From: Amycolatopsis sp.
Lineage (GTDB): Bacteria; Actinomycetota; Actinomycetes; Mycobacteriales; Pseudonocardiaceae
Direction of reading: 5' to 3'
Assembly (NCBI RefSeq): GCF_025464955.1
Contig: NZ_JAODNM010000126.1
Location: 62,001 to 126,000, forward strand
Length of the DNA stretch: 64,000 nucleotides
The position numbers and the translations under genes are program-made. Positions 23,951-32,589 of the stretch are shown here, one piece after another (within the stretch, counting starts at the first letter, position 1; every line of letters begins with the position of its first letter). Under the pieces are notes generated by a model. It was given only the letters and a program-made list of their open reading frames with translations. It ran no database searches and was not told the DNA's origin.

Positions 23951-25012
23951 ATGACGTCGCGGAAGCAAGGCCAGCCCAAGGCTGTGACCAGCGTCGATGT
24001 CGCCGACGCGGCTGGGGTGTCCCAATCCACGGTGTCGCTGGTCATCTCGGGCAAGACGTCCGGGCGCGTGTCGGCGAAAACCCAGCGACTGGTCATCGAC
24101 ACCGCCGCGCGCCTGGGCTACCGACCCAACGTTTCCGCGCAGGTACTGCGCGGCGGCCGCCCGCACGTGATCGCGCTCGCGGTGCCGAACGTGCGGCACG
24201 AGTACTTCGGCCGGGTGCTCGTCGCCGCCGAACAGGCCGCCCGCGCCGAGGACATGGCCGTCGTGCTGGTCGACACCGCCGCCGGCCCCGAATGGGCGGA
24301 CCGCGCGATCGCGATGATCAAGACGCGCCTGCTCGCGGGCGTCATCGTCTACGCCGAGGACACCGAAATCACCGCCGGCCTGGCCGACGCCACCGACAAC
24401 CTCGTGGTCGTCGAATGCCCGACGACACCGATCCGGCCGTCGCTCGAAATCGACATAGGTGACGGGATGCGGCAGGTCGTCGAGCACCTGTACGGGCTCG
24501 GCCACCGCGACATCGGGCACGCCCGAGCGGACCTCGACCGGGAAACCTTCCGAGTGAGGGAAAGCCGGTTGATCGACGAACTCGCCGCGCACGGCATCGA
24601 CTTCCAGCCTTCGTGGCAGTTCGCGTCCAGCTTCGACCTTCACGAGTCGACAGCCGCCGCAGTCGACTTCCTGCGCGACACCAGTGTCACCGCTGTGTTC
24701 TGCGACGACGACTTGCTCGCAGCCAGCCTCTACCGTGCGTGCCGCATCCTGGGCCGCGACATCCCCGGAGACCTGTCGATCGTCGGCTTCAACGACATCG
24801 ACCTCGCCAGCTATCTCACGCCCGAGCTGACGTCGGTGTCCATTCCCGCCGCTGAACTCGGTGCGGCCGCTGTGCGCGCGCTCGTCGGCCGCATCAACGG
24901 CGAACCGGGCCGATCATCGACACTCCCGCTTACCCTGATCGTCCGCGGCTCGACCGCCGAGCATCAGGCTGCGCCCATATCGGCCGACAGCCAGTGCACC
25001 GGTTCCAGGTAG
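23951..25012 (+). CDS. LacI-family transcriptional regulator
   Basis: 353 residues from ATG 23951 behind GGAAGGAAGG. HTH: SVDVADAAGVSQSTVSLVI, hinge PNVSAQVLRGGR, then the sugar/nucleoside-binding-type effector domain ending in VGFNDIDLASYLTPELTSVSIP and LIVRGST. It is divergent from the SAHH-like enzyme over the operator array, so the enzyme is its probable main target, with a ligand that might be a nucleoside rather than a sugar. The last 49 bp overlap the convergent PPOX gene. Confidence 0.88.
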   Translation: MTSRKQGQPKAVTSVDVADAAGVSQSTVSLVISGKTSGRVSAKTQRLVIDTAARLGYRPNVSAQVLRGGRPHVIALAVPNVRHEYFGRVLVAAEQAARAEDMAVVLVDTAAGPEWADRAIAMIKTRLLAGVIVYAEDTEITAGLADATDNLVVVECPTTPIRPSLEIDIGDGMRQVVEHLYGLGHRDIGHARADLDRETFRVRESRLIDELAAHGIDFQPSWQFASSFDLHESTAAAVDFLRDTSVTAVFCDDDLLAASLYRACRILGRDIPGDLSIVGFNDIDLASYLTPELTSVSIPAAELGAAAVRALVGRINGEPGRSSTLPLTLIVRGSTAEHQAAPISADSQCTGSR

Positions 25013-25389
25013 ATCGACACCTGCGCACCGAGCTCGACCTTGGCGAACTCCATGTACCCCTCAGCCTTGTCCTCGGGCAGGTAGCCACGGCTCATCTCCC
25101 ACAACTGCTCATCGGTGGCAGGCACGATCCGGGCGACCGGCCCCTCGACCGAGACGTATCGGACGGTCGGTTCGAGCCGCTCCGCCATCAGACTGAACCG
25201 ACCCGCCGCCTCGATCAACCGCGCCTTGCGGGACGACGCCGACGTGACCACCCACGGCTCACCACCAGGCGCGTACCGGTACCAGATCGGCACGTTCAGC
25301 GGCCCGCGATCAGGGCCGTCGGAAACGGCGAGCGCCGCGATGCGTGGCTCGGCAAGAAACCGTTCTCTCTCCTCCACTGACAACGACAT
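24964..25389 (-). CDS. Pyridoxamine 5-phosphate oxidase-family (FMN/F420-type) protein
   Basis: 141 residues. Split-barrel flavin-binding fold: EERERFLAEPRIAALAVSDGPDRGPLNVPIWYRY, then EPWVVTSASSRKARLIEAAGRFSLMAE and TVRYVSVEGPVARI. Closest in appearance to actinobacterial PPOX proteins of the FDOR type, which bind F420, FMN or heme; which one cannot be decided here. The ribosome binding site is weak. Its tail is antisense to the LacI 3-prime end. Confidence 0.82.
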   Translation of the reverse strand: MSLSVEERERFLAEPRIAALAVSDGPDRGPLNVPIWYRYAPGGEPWVVTSASSRKARLIEAAGRFSLMAERLEPTVRYVSVEGPVARIVPATDEQLWEMSRGYLPEDKAEGYMEFAKVELGAQVSIYLEPVHWLSADMGAA

Positions 25390-25653
25390 GATCCGAAACT
25401 AGCGAAGGGCACCGACAATTTTGCTCCGGCGCTGTCCGATCGGGTCGGATTTCCAGTTGTCCCGGCAGACTTTCCACCGGACACAAGGGATAACGGCGCC
25501 GTCGGTGCATCACTCGTCGACCGGTTCCGCCCTCGCCCATGACCTGCACTCTCCCAGATCGACTGCTGATGATCACCTGCTTTGCGCTGCGACACCTTGA
25601 CCGAGAAGTACCGGGCAGCACCAGGTTGCACGCGCTGGAGCGGCAGGCGGAAG

Positions 25654-26191
25654 TCAGTCGGTGAGCTGCCGGACGAGGCGCTTGAGGTCGGCGATGATGT
25701 CCACGGTCGGATCGCGCAGCCACTGCACCTGCAGTCCTTCGGCCGCGGCCACCATGACGCGGGCCTTCCACGGTCCTCGGCGTCGAAGAGCTTCCTGAGC
25801 AGGTCAACGATGAACTTGGTCCGAGCCTGCATGAACGCGTGCGCGGGGTGTTCGGGGGACGCCGGCGCCGCGGTCATGTCGACGAGGAGTTTGACCAGTC
25901 CCGGGGTCTGCGTGGCACGTCCGAGCAGCGCCCAGACGCCGTCGACGGTCTCGATGTCGAATGCGGCCGCATCGGCGCGGTCACGCGCAGCGAGCACTTC
26001 GACCAGCAGCTCGTCCTTGCTGTCGAAGTAGTGCAGGACGCCGGCCTCCGTCAATCCGACGCTGTCAGCGATGTTCCGCAAGGACGGCCCTTGACGACCG
26101 GAGCTGGCGTAGGCGTCGAGCGCGGCAGCCAGGATCCGGGCACGCCGTTCCGACCCTTCGCGTAGGGGCCGCGTTTCGAGTCGGTAGCCAT
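25654..26191 (-). pseudogene. Frameshifted TetR-family regulator
   Basis: The natural start ATG 26191 gives MATDSKRGPYAKG, the usual beginning of an actinobacterial TetR, but the helix-turn-helix part (ERRARILAAALDAYASSGRQGPSL and LRNIADSVGLTEAGVLHYF) continues in another frame after a one-base loss. Near 25771 a second shift is needed to join FDAEDRG to the natural end WKARVMVAAAEGLQVQ...LVRQLTD and its stop at 25654. Two frameshifts argue for inactivation; a TTG start at 26201 would rescue only the N-terminal one. Confidence 0.78.
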
Positions 26192-26273
26192 AGCGGATCA
26201 AGCGTACCTGCGCGTGGAGCCACCAGCGGCCGGGCGACGTCGCCCGGCCGCCGCTGTCGTCGAGGGTGACCGG

Positions 26274-26891
26274 TCAGGCCCACTGCACGACGTCGGCGTG
26301 GTCCAACCGGGGAAGCCGGTCGAACCAGGGGTTTTCACCCGGGTGGCCGATGTTGACGACCAGGAACGACCGGAATCGGCCGTCGGGGAAGAACTCGGCG
26401 TCGAGACCGGCTTTGTCGAATCCGGCCATCGGACCGGCTGCGAGGCCCTGCGCGCGGACGGCGAGAATGAAGTAGCCGGCCTGCAGCGTCGCATTGAATT
26501 CCCCGGTACCGGTCCGCATGTCTTCGTCGGCATCGAAGACGTCTTTCAGTTCCGGCCGGAACGGCAGCACGGTGGGAATGTGCTCGTGGAACTCGGTGTC
26601 GACGGCGAGCACCGCGACGGCCGGGGAGGCCGCGGTCTTGGCCTTGTTGCCATCCGCCATGTGCTCGAGGAGTCGGTCGCGGCCCGCGCCCGCCCGGACG
26701 TACAGCACGCGGAGCGGCTGGGTGTTGGCCGCGGTCGGCGCCCATTTCGCGAGGTCCCAGATCGCGGTCAGGTCAGCGTCTGTGACCGGAGTCGGCGCGA
26801 AGCTGTTGGCGGTGCGCGCGTCGGTGAACAGCACCGCGCGCCCGGCGTCGTCCAGCCGGTCGAGCTTCAGGTCTTCCACGGCGTCCGTCAT
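26274..26891 (-). CDS. Nitroreductase-family protein (RutE/malonic semialdehyde reductase-like)
   Basis: 205 residues from ATG 26891 after GGAAGAG. FMN-dependent nitroreductase fold with RTANSFAPTPVTD, WAPTAANTQPLRVLYV (FMN-binding loop), LQAGYFILAVRAQGLAAGPMAGFD and VVNIGHPGENPWFDRLPRL, the pattern of the HadB/RutE group that reduces malonic semialdehyde or 3-nitro/quinone substrates with NAD(P)H. It is divergent from an HxlR regulator, a typical quinone- or electrophile-stress pairing. Confidence 0.88.
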   Translation of the reverse strand: MTDAVEDLKLDRLDDAGRAVLFTDARTANSFAPTPVTDADLTAIWDLAKWAPTAANTQPLRVLYVRAGAGRDRLLEHMADGNKAKTAASPAVAVLAVDTEFHEHIPTVLPFRPELKDVFDADEDMRTGTGEFNATLQAGYFILAVRAQGLAAGPMAGFDKAGLDAEFFPDGRFRSFLVVNIGHPGENPWFDRLPRLDHADVVQWA

Positions 26892-26903
26892 GACTCTTCC
26901 TTC

Positions 26904-27011
26904 AGTTGCAACTATTATAAAACTAGCGACATCTTCGAAGATATCACGCATCAACTTCTTCAACCATGGCGACTTTGAAAAAACTAGCCCCAGGTGCAAA
27001 CCTAGCTTGCA
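26904..27011. promoter_or_regulatory. Divergent promoter with repeats, nitroreductase/HxlR
   Basis: AT-rich region. It contains the palindrome AGTTGCAACT (26904-26913), two direct copies of AAAACTAGC (26919-26927 and 26980-26988) and TGCAA...TTGCA (26995-27011). These are candidate HxlR sites flanking the two promoters. Confidence 0.5.
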
Positions 27012-27025
27012 GGTATGCTGGGTTT

Positions 27026-27382
27026 ATGGAGACCAGGATTGAGCCGGATCACGAGGTCGAGGCCTGTGACAAGGCGTTGGCTCGCGCGTTCGGCTTCCTG
27101 GGCAAGCGCTGGAACGGCGTATTGCTGGGAGCTCTCATGCAGAGCCAGGCGGGCTTCGCTGACCTGAAACGGGCGGTCGGCGGGATCAGCGACTCGGTCT
27201 TGTCGGAACGACTGTCCGAGCTGGTCAAGGCTGACCTCGTACAGCGCACCGTCGAAGCGGGGCCGCCGATTGCGGTGCGTTATGAGCTGACGGCGTCCGG
27301 AAAGGCCCTGCTCCCGGCGCTCAACGAACTCACGACCTGGGCCAGGGACAACCTGCCCGAGTCGCAGTGCCGCAACCACTGA
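27026..27382 (+). CDS. HxlR-family transcriptional regulator
   Basis: 118 residues from ATG 27026; an ATG at 26966 is in frame but is inside the repeat-rich promoter. HxlR winged helix with the N-terminal single cysteine (VEACDKALARAFGFLGKRWNGVLLGAL), recognition region VGGISDSVLSERLSELVKADLV and the wing. The cysteine position matches thiol-sensing members such as YodB. It probably represses the divergent nitroreductase. Confidence 0.87.
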   Translation: METRIEPDHEVEACDKALARAFGFLGKRWNGVLLGALMQSQAGFADLKRAVGGISDSVLSERLSELVKADLVQRTVEAGPPIAVRYELTASGKALLPALNELTTWARDNLPESQCRNH

Positions 27383-27413
27383 CCCAGCGGACGCCGGCCC
27401 AGGCGGTCGAGTA

Positions 27414-28310
27414 TCAGCTCACAACCGGCATTGCCTGGGCAAGGCGGTCGACAAATCGATGCGCTGCCGCGGACAGCGGGTATTCGTGCCGCAAGTGCAT
27501 CGCCACCTTCCTGGTGACCACCGGTCCGACCAGCGGGCGGGTGACGAACCGGGTGAACGACAGCAGCGGCAGGACAAGTTCGGGCATCGCGCTGACGCCG
27601 AGCCCGGCCGCCACCATGCCGCCGGCGGTGGCAATAGTTCGGGTTTCCACCAGTGTTTCAGGCTCCGAGCCGGCTTGAGCGAACGCGAGATCGGTCAGCC
27701 GCCGCACGCTGCTGTCCGCACTCAACGCGACGAACGGTTCGGCAGCCAGCTCGGTCCAGGTGAGCTTGGCTCGCGCGGCCAGGTGGTGCCCTTCCGGCAG
27801 TACAGCGACAACCCGGTCTTCGAACAGCGGACGCAAGAGCAGACCGGTGGACGCCGGGCTGCTCTCGGTGACCGCGATGTCCGCCGTGCCAGAGCGGAGT
27901 TTCTCGAGCACCTCCCGCGTCGTCCCATCGACCAGATGCACCCTGACCTGGGGAAAGTCGGCCAGGAACCCAGCGACGACCGGCGGCAGAACTGCGGCCG
28001 CGATCGACGGCAGGGCGGCGATCGTGACATGGCCGCGCTCCCCGGCCCGGTAGTCGGCGAACCGGCGCAACCCGCTCTGGTAGCTGTCGAGGATGCCCTC
28101 GGCAATGTCGAGCAGTTCGGTGCCCGCATCGGTCAGGTCCACCGATCGAGTCGTTCTGCTCAGCAGGCTGACATCCAGTTTGCGCTCGATCTCGCCGATG
28201 CTTCTACTCACCACCGACTGGCTCAGCAGCAGTTCGCCGGCGGCCTGGGTGAACGAGCCGGTCCGGGCGACCCGGCAGAACACGGTCAACTGATGGAGAG
28301 TGAGATCCAT
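27414..28310 (-). CDS. LysR-family transcriptional regulator
   Basis: 298 residues, normal LTTR length: N-terminal HTH LHQLTVFCRVARTGSFTQAAGELLLSQSVVSRSI, then a linker helix, then a two-lobed effector domain (VTIAALPSIAAAVLPPVV, FEDRVVAVLPEGHHLA, GMVAAGLGVSAMPEL). It is divergent from the AtuA gene, 80 bp away, and is expected to activate that catabolic operon in response to its substrate or an intermediate. Confidence 0.89.
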   Translation of the reverse strand: MDLTLHQLTVFCRVARTGSFTQAAGELLLSQSVVSRSIGEIERKLDVSLLSRTTRSVDLTDAGTELLDIAEGILDSYQSGLRRFADYRAGERGHVTIAALPSIAAAVLPPVVAGFLADFPQVRVHLVDGTTREVLEKLRSGTADIAVTESSPASTGLLLRPLFEDRVVAVLPEGHHLAARAKLTWTELAAEPFVALSADSSVRRLTDLAFAQAGSEPETLVETRTIATAGGMVAAGLGVSAMPELVLPLLSFTRFVTRPLVGPVVTRKVAMHLRHEYPLSAAAHRFVDRLAQAMPVVS

Positions 28311-28333
28311 ACGCCAAGAGCATAACCGAGTGC

Positions 28334-28345
28334 ATTATTGATAGT
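28334..28345. promoter_or_regulatory. Possible LysR binding site
   Basis: ATTATTGATAGT, an imperfect AT-rich dyad in the short LysR/AtuA intergenic region, fits the T-N11-A style of LTTR boxes. Weak evidence. Confidence 0.3.
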
Positions 28346-28390
28346 GGCAAAGCACAGGTCCTCCGGTCATGATGGTGGCAGGGAGTGATC

Positions 28391-29728
28391 ATGAAGAAAG
28401 TAAGAATCGGCTCCGGCGCCGGCTTCGCGGACGACCGCATCGAACCCGCCGCCGAACTTGCCGAACACGGCAGGTTGGACTACCTCGTCTTCGAGTGCCT
28501 GGCCGAGCGGACAATCGCCCTGGCCCAGCTCGACCGCCTCCGCGATCCGGCCGCTGGATACAACGAATGGCTAGGCGACCGCATGGACGCCGTCCTGGAC
28601 ACGTGTGCCGCCCGCGGCATCAAGATCATCACCAATATGGGTGCGGCAAACCCGCTCGCCGCGGCCAGGCTGGTCGCGGACATCGCTCATCGCAAGGGCC
28701 TGACCGGGCTGAAGGTCGTCGCCGTGACGGGCGACGACATGCTCGACATCATCAAAGGCACCGATCTGCCGCTGCTCGAGCGCGAGGCGACGTTGTCCTC
28801 GCTCGGGGACACGGTCGTGTCGGCGAACGCCTACACCGGCTGCGAAGGTGTCGTCGCGGCCCTCGCGGGCGGAGCCGACATCGTGATCACCGGCCGCATC
28901 GCGGACCCGTCGCTCTACCTCGCGCCGCTCGTGCACGAGTTCGGCTGGGCTCACGACGACTGGGATCTGCTCGGCAAGGGCATCTGCGTCGGACACCTCT
29001 TGGAGTGCACCGGCCATGTCACCGGAGGCTACTTCGCGGACCCCGGCTACAAGGACGTCCCAGATCTTGCCCACCTCGGCTTTCCCATCGCCGAAGTCAG
29101 CGAAGACGGTTCGTTCACCGTCACGAAGGTCCCGGGCTCCGGCGGCCGGGTCACGGTCCGGACGTGCACCGAACAACTGCTGTACGAAGTACACGACCCT
29201 TCGGCCTATTTGTCCGCAGACGCCGTCGCCGACTTCTCGGGCGCTCAACTGACCCAAGTCGGCCCCGACGAAGTCGCCGTTTCCGGTATCACCGGCCGGG
29301 AGCGGCCGCCCACGCTGAAGGTGTCGGTCGGCTACGTCGACAGCTTCATCGGAGAGGGGCAGATCTCCTACACCGGCCCGAACGCGCTCGCTCGGGGCAA
29401 GCTCGCGCTCGACGTCGTCCGCGAACGGCTGGACTTCGTCGGCGTGCCGACGACCGAGACGCGGTTCGAGCTCATCGGCGTCGACGCGGCGCACCGGGGC
29501 GCGGGCAAGTCCACCGCCGAACCCGCCGAAGTGCGCGTCCGCGTGGTCGGCCGGACGGACAGCTTCGACCAGGCCAAGCGCGTCGGCCACGAGGTGACGT
29601 CGTTGTGGCTGAACGGTCCGGCCGGCGGCGGGGGCGCCACCCGCGAGACCCACCAGGTGGTGGCCATCCTGTCGGTTTTCGTTCCCCGCCGGCAGGTTTC
29701 TCTCAAGCTCACGGCCATGGAGGTCTGA
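28391..29728 (+). CDS. Acyclic terpene utilisation AtuA-family protein (DUF1446)
   Basis: 445 residues from ATG 28391 behind AGGGAG (a GTG six bases earlier is in frame). AtuA/DUF1446 features: IGSGAGFADDRIEPAAELAEHGRLDYLVFE, ITNMGAANPLAAA, GDDM, ANAYTGCEGVVAALAGGADIVITGRIADPSL, and CTGHVTGGYFADPGYKDVPDL. AtuA is required for citronellol/geraniol growth in Pseudomonas, but its reaction is not settled. Here no geranyl-CoA carboxylase genes accompany it. The stop overlaps the start of the small AtuA-related gene by one base. Confidence 0.9.
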   Translation: MKKVRIGSGAGFADDRIEPAAELAEHGRLDYLVFECLAERTIALAQLDRLRDPAAGYNEWLGDRMDAVLDTCAARGIKIITNMGAANPLAAARLVADIAHRKGLTGLKVVAVTGDDMLDIIKGTDLPLLEREATLSSLGDTVVSANAYTGCEGVVAALAGGADIVITGRIADPSLYLAPLVHEFGWAHDDWDLLGKGICVGHLLECTGHVTGGYFADPGYKDVPDLAHLGFPIAEVSEDGSFTVTKVPGSGGRVTVRTCTEQLLYEVHDPSAYLSADAVADFSGAQLTQVGPDEVAVSGITGRERPPTLKVSVGYVDSFIGEGQISYTGPNALARGKLALDVVRERLDFVGVPTTETRFELIGVDAAHRGAGKSTAEPAEVRVRVVGRTDSFDQAKRVGHEVTSLWLNGPAGGGGATRETHQVVAILSVFVPRRQVSLKLTAMEV

Positions 29729-30045
29729 TGAGGCTGCACGAGCTCGCCCACAGCCGCACCGGGGACAAGGGCACGATCTCCGACATCTCCGTCGTCGCCT
29801 ACCAACCCGGCGACTACGAGTTCCTCCGGCAGCACGTGACGGCCGGCCGCGTCCGCGAGCACTTCGCCGACATCGTCCACGGCCACGTCGAACGCTACGA
29901 ACTCCCCCAGCTATCCGCGCTGAAGTTCGTCCTGCATGACGCGCTCGGCGGCGGGGTCACCCGCACTCTCAACCTCGACATCCACGGCAAGAGCCTTGGC
30001 TCCTCGTTACTGGAGATGGAACTGCCCGGCCGAACGGAGACATGA
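29728..30045 (+). CDS. Small AtuA-related protein (C-terminal AtuA domain as a separate gene)
   Basis: 105 residues starting at ATG 29728, in TGATG overlap with the AtuA stop. LHELAHSRTGDKGTISDISVVAYQPGDYEFLRQHVT and LPQLSALKFVLHDALGGGVTRTLNLDIHGKSLGSSLLEMEL match the ferredoxin-like domain that in many AtuA proteins is the C-terminal part. The split and the overlap suggest a two-subunit complex made in equal amounts. No independent function is known. Confidence 0.85.
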   Translation: MRLHELAHSRTGDKGTISDISVVAYQPGDYEFLRQHVTAGRVREHFADIVHGHVERYELPQLSALKFVLHDALGGGVTRTLNLDIHGKSLGSSLLEMELPGRTET

Positions 30046-31532
30046 TGACGACCAGGCCCACCGTGACCACCACCAGCGGCGACGTACGTGGCCGCGCCCA
30101 GCCGACCGGCGGTGCGCTGTTCGCGGGCATCCCGTTCGCCCAAGCGCCAGTCGGCGAGCTGCGACTCCGCCCGCCACAGCCGAACGCGTCGTGGGAGGGC
30201 GTGCGCGAGGCTTCCGAATTCCCGCCCTGCCCGCCCCAGCGCGGAACGGTTTCCCTGCCGGACAACGAATCTCTGTCCGCGCTGGGCCGGACCAGCGAGG
30301 ACTGTCTTTACCTCAACATCTGGACGCCGGGGATCGAGGGGGCACGGCCGGTCATCGTCTGGATCTATGGTGGCGGGTTCGAGCTGGGATCCGCGTCGCC
30401 GCCGATGACCGACGCGGCGTCACTCGGTCGCCGGACGGGCGCCGTGGTCGTCGCGCTGAACTACCGGCTCGGCGCGCTCGGCTGGCTGCATCTCGCCGGC
30501 GTCGGCGGGCAGGAATGGGCCGACAGCAGCAATCTCGGCCTCCAGGACCAAATCGCGGGCCTGCACTGGGTCCAGGAGAACATCGAGGCCTTCGGCGGCG
30601 ATCCCGGCAACGTCACCCTGGTCGGCGAGTCCGCCGGCGCGTTTTCCATCGGTGCGCTGCTCGCCGCGCCTTCGGCCGCCGGAACATTCCATCACGCGAT
30701 CCTGAGCAGCGGCAGCACCGAACGCGTGTACAGCGCCAAGATCGCGGCGTCGATCGCCGATGATCTCTTTGCCGCGCTGCGTGTTTCCACTGTGGACGAA
30801 TTTCGTTCCATGTCCGCGGAACGGATTCTCGAAGCTCAGGCAACCGTGATCGACTCGGACATCGGCCGGCGCAACCTCTCCGGCGGCCGAGCCTGGGGCG
30901 TAGTCCACGATGGAACCGTACTTCCGATCTTGCCCCAGCAGGCGGTGCGAGCGGGGTCCGCCAAGAACGTGTCTCTGCTGGTCAGCGCCAACCGCGACGA
31001 GATACGGATGTGGGAGCAGCTCCCCGGATTCGTCCCCTCGCACGACGACGAGCTCCTCGCCGAGATGCGGCGGACCGGCTTCAGCGAGCCCGACGCCCTC
31101 TTGTCCGCCTACCGCAAGCGCGACCCGGACGCGGGCCTTGCCCGGCTGCGCACCCGGTTCCTCACCGACGCGATCTACCGCATCCCGGCAAGTCGGCTGG
31201 CACAAGCGCAGGTCGACGCCGGGGGTAAGGCCTACGCCGCCTTGTTCAGCGGCCAACCGGCCGGACCGGAGGCCGGCACACCGCACGGCGCCGACGTCCC
31301 CTACTTCTTCGACCAGCTCAACGTCGCCGGCGCCGACACGCCGGAAAACGTCGCGATCGCGGACGACCTGCTCGACGCCTGGAGGCGCTTTGTCAGCACC
31401 GGCGACCCGGGCTGGCCCGTCTACGACGGCGGCGCCGGCTCGAACACCCGCGAGTTCGGCGGCTCCGGCAGTCTCGTCACCGAACCCGCTGACGACGAAG
31501 TCGCCGCCCTCTGGCGCGCCCAGGAGCGCTAG
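30042..31532 (+). CDS. Type-B carboxylesterase/lipase family protein
   Basis: 496 residues, ATG overlapping the previous stop (ATGA). Alpha/beta hydrolase: ALFAGIPFAQAPVGELRLRPP, EDCLYLNIW, oxyanion-hole YGGGF, nucleophile Ser197 in GESAGA, acidic residue in NRDEIRMW and histidine in PHGADVPYFF. No signal peptide, so it acts in the cytoplasm, probably cleaving an ester or lactone intermediate of the pathway served by AtuA. Fourth member of the LysR-AtuA-AtuA-related-esterase locus. Confidence 0.91.
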   Translation: MMTTRPTVTTTSGDVRGRAQPTGGALFAGIPFAQAPVGELRLRPPQPNASWEGVREASEFPPCPPQRGTVSLPDNESLSALGRTSEDCLYLNIWTPGIEGARPVIVWIYGGGFELGSASPPMTDAASLGRRTGAVVVALNYRLGALGWLHLAGVGGQEWADSSNLGLQDQIAGLHWVQENIEAFGGDPGNVTLVGESAGAFSIGALLAAPSAAGTFHHAILSSGSTERVYSAKIAASIADDLFAALRVSTVDEFRSMSAERILEAQATVIDSDIGRRNLSGGRAWGVVHDGTVLPILPQQAVRAGSAKNVSLLVSANRDEIRMWEQLPGFVPSHDDELLAEMRRTGFSEPDALLSAYRKRDPDAGLARLRTRFLTDAIYRIPASRLAQAQVDAGGKAYAALFSGQPAGPEAGTPHGADVPYFFDQLNVAGADTPENVAIADDLLDAWRRFVSTGDPGWPVYDGGAGSNTREFGGSGSLVTEPADDEVAALWRAQER

Positions 31533-31772
31533 CTACCCGCACGGCCAAAGATGCTGGCATTGCGCAAGCGTCACTGCCGCGCCGTTCGTCACGCGTGCCA
31601 AGACCACGCGGAAGAACCTGAGGAGTTGGCTTGGGTGATCTCGCCGAAAATTCCGCGGGTTGGTCGAGGTGCACATCGCCCCGGCCCTCGCTGAGTGACA
31701 AACGCGCTGACGGACGCGTCGGTAGGATCACGGCATCACCCGATGGCGGGTCCGAACCCGGGAGAATCGCCC

Positions 31773-32465
31773 ATGCTGAAGGCCTTCGCCGACCTCTCCA
31801 CACCGCTGGTCGCCGATGCCTGCGTGCGGCTAGGCGTGCCACTGCGGCCCGCGCCACCCGGAATCTGCGCGGTCGCAGCGGGGCACCGGATAGCCGGCCG
31901 CGCGTTGCCGACGCGCCACTACGGAAGCGTGGATGTCTTCCTGGAGGCGTTCGGCAAGGCCGAGCAAGGTGACGTGCTCGTGGTCGACAACGGCGGACGA
32001 ACTGACGAAGCCTGCGTCGGTGACCTGGCGGTGCTCGAGGCCGAGGCCTCCGGAGTCGCAGGCCTGGTGATCTGGGGGCTGCATCGCGACACCCCAGAAC
32101 TCGTGGACATCGGGCTTCCCGTATTCAGCTACGGCAGCTATCCACCCGGCCCGACGCGACTGGACGAGCAGGAGCCCGAAGCGCTGAAGACAGCCAGGTT
32201 CGGGCCTCATATGGTCAGCCCCGAGGACGTCGTCTTCGGCGACGACGACGGCGTGCTGTTCGTCGCTGCCGAGCGCGTCGAAGAAGTGCTGGCGACCGCG
32301 CACCGCATCTGGGAGACCGAGCGGACACAGGCCGACCGGATCAAAGCGGGCGACACCTTGCGTCGACAGACCGCCTTTGACAACTACCTCACGCGTCGCG
32401 TCGCCGACCCCTCCTACACCTTCCGGCACCACCTCCGCCAGATCGGCGGGGCCATCGAGGAGTAG
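31773..32465 (+). CDS. RraA-family aldolase/decarboxylase-like protein
   Basis: 230 residues from ATG 31773 behind GGGAGAA; two earlier in-frame starts have no such site. RraA/HMG-aldolase fold: [34 protein letters not shown], and [16 protein letters not shown] with the Arg-Asp pair used by 4-hydroxy-4-methyl-2-oxoglutarate aldolases, plus the late [13 protein letters not shown] metal-dependent retro-aldol or oxaloacetate decarboxylase step is likely; true RNase E regulation is not expected in this lineage. It lies 240 bp after the esterase and may have its own promoter. Confidence 0.85.
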   Translation: MLKAFADLSTPLVADACVRLGVPLRPAPPGICAVAAGHRIAGRALPTRHYGSVDVFLEAFGKAEQGDVLVVDNGGRTDEACVGDLAVLEAEASGVAGLVIWGLHRDTPELVDIGLPVFSYGSYPPGPTRLDEQEPEALKTARFGPHMVSPEDVVFGDDDGVLFVAAERVEEVLATAHRIWETERTQADRIKAGDTLRRQTAFDNYLTRRVADPSYTFRHHLRQIGGAIEE

Positions 32466-32589
32466 CACGGGGTTCGATCTCATCCCGGATGGCGTTTCAG
32501 CCGACTCAGCCGAGGCTGCTCTTGGCACCAGCAGCCATCAGCCGACGTCATGTCAACGACCTCGCGGCCCAGGCAGCAGAGCGCCATGC

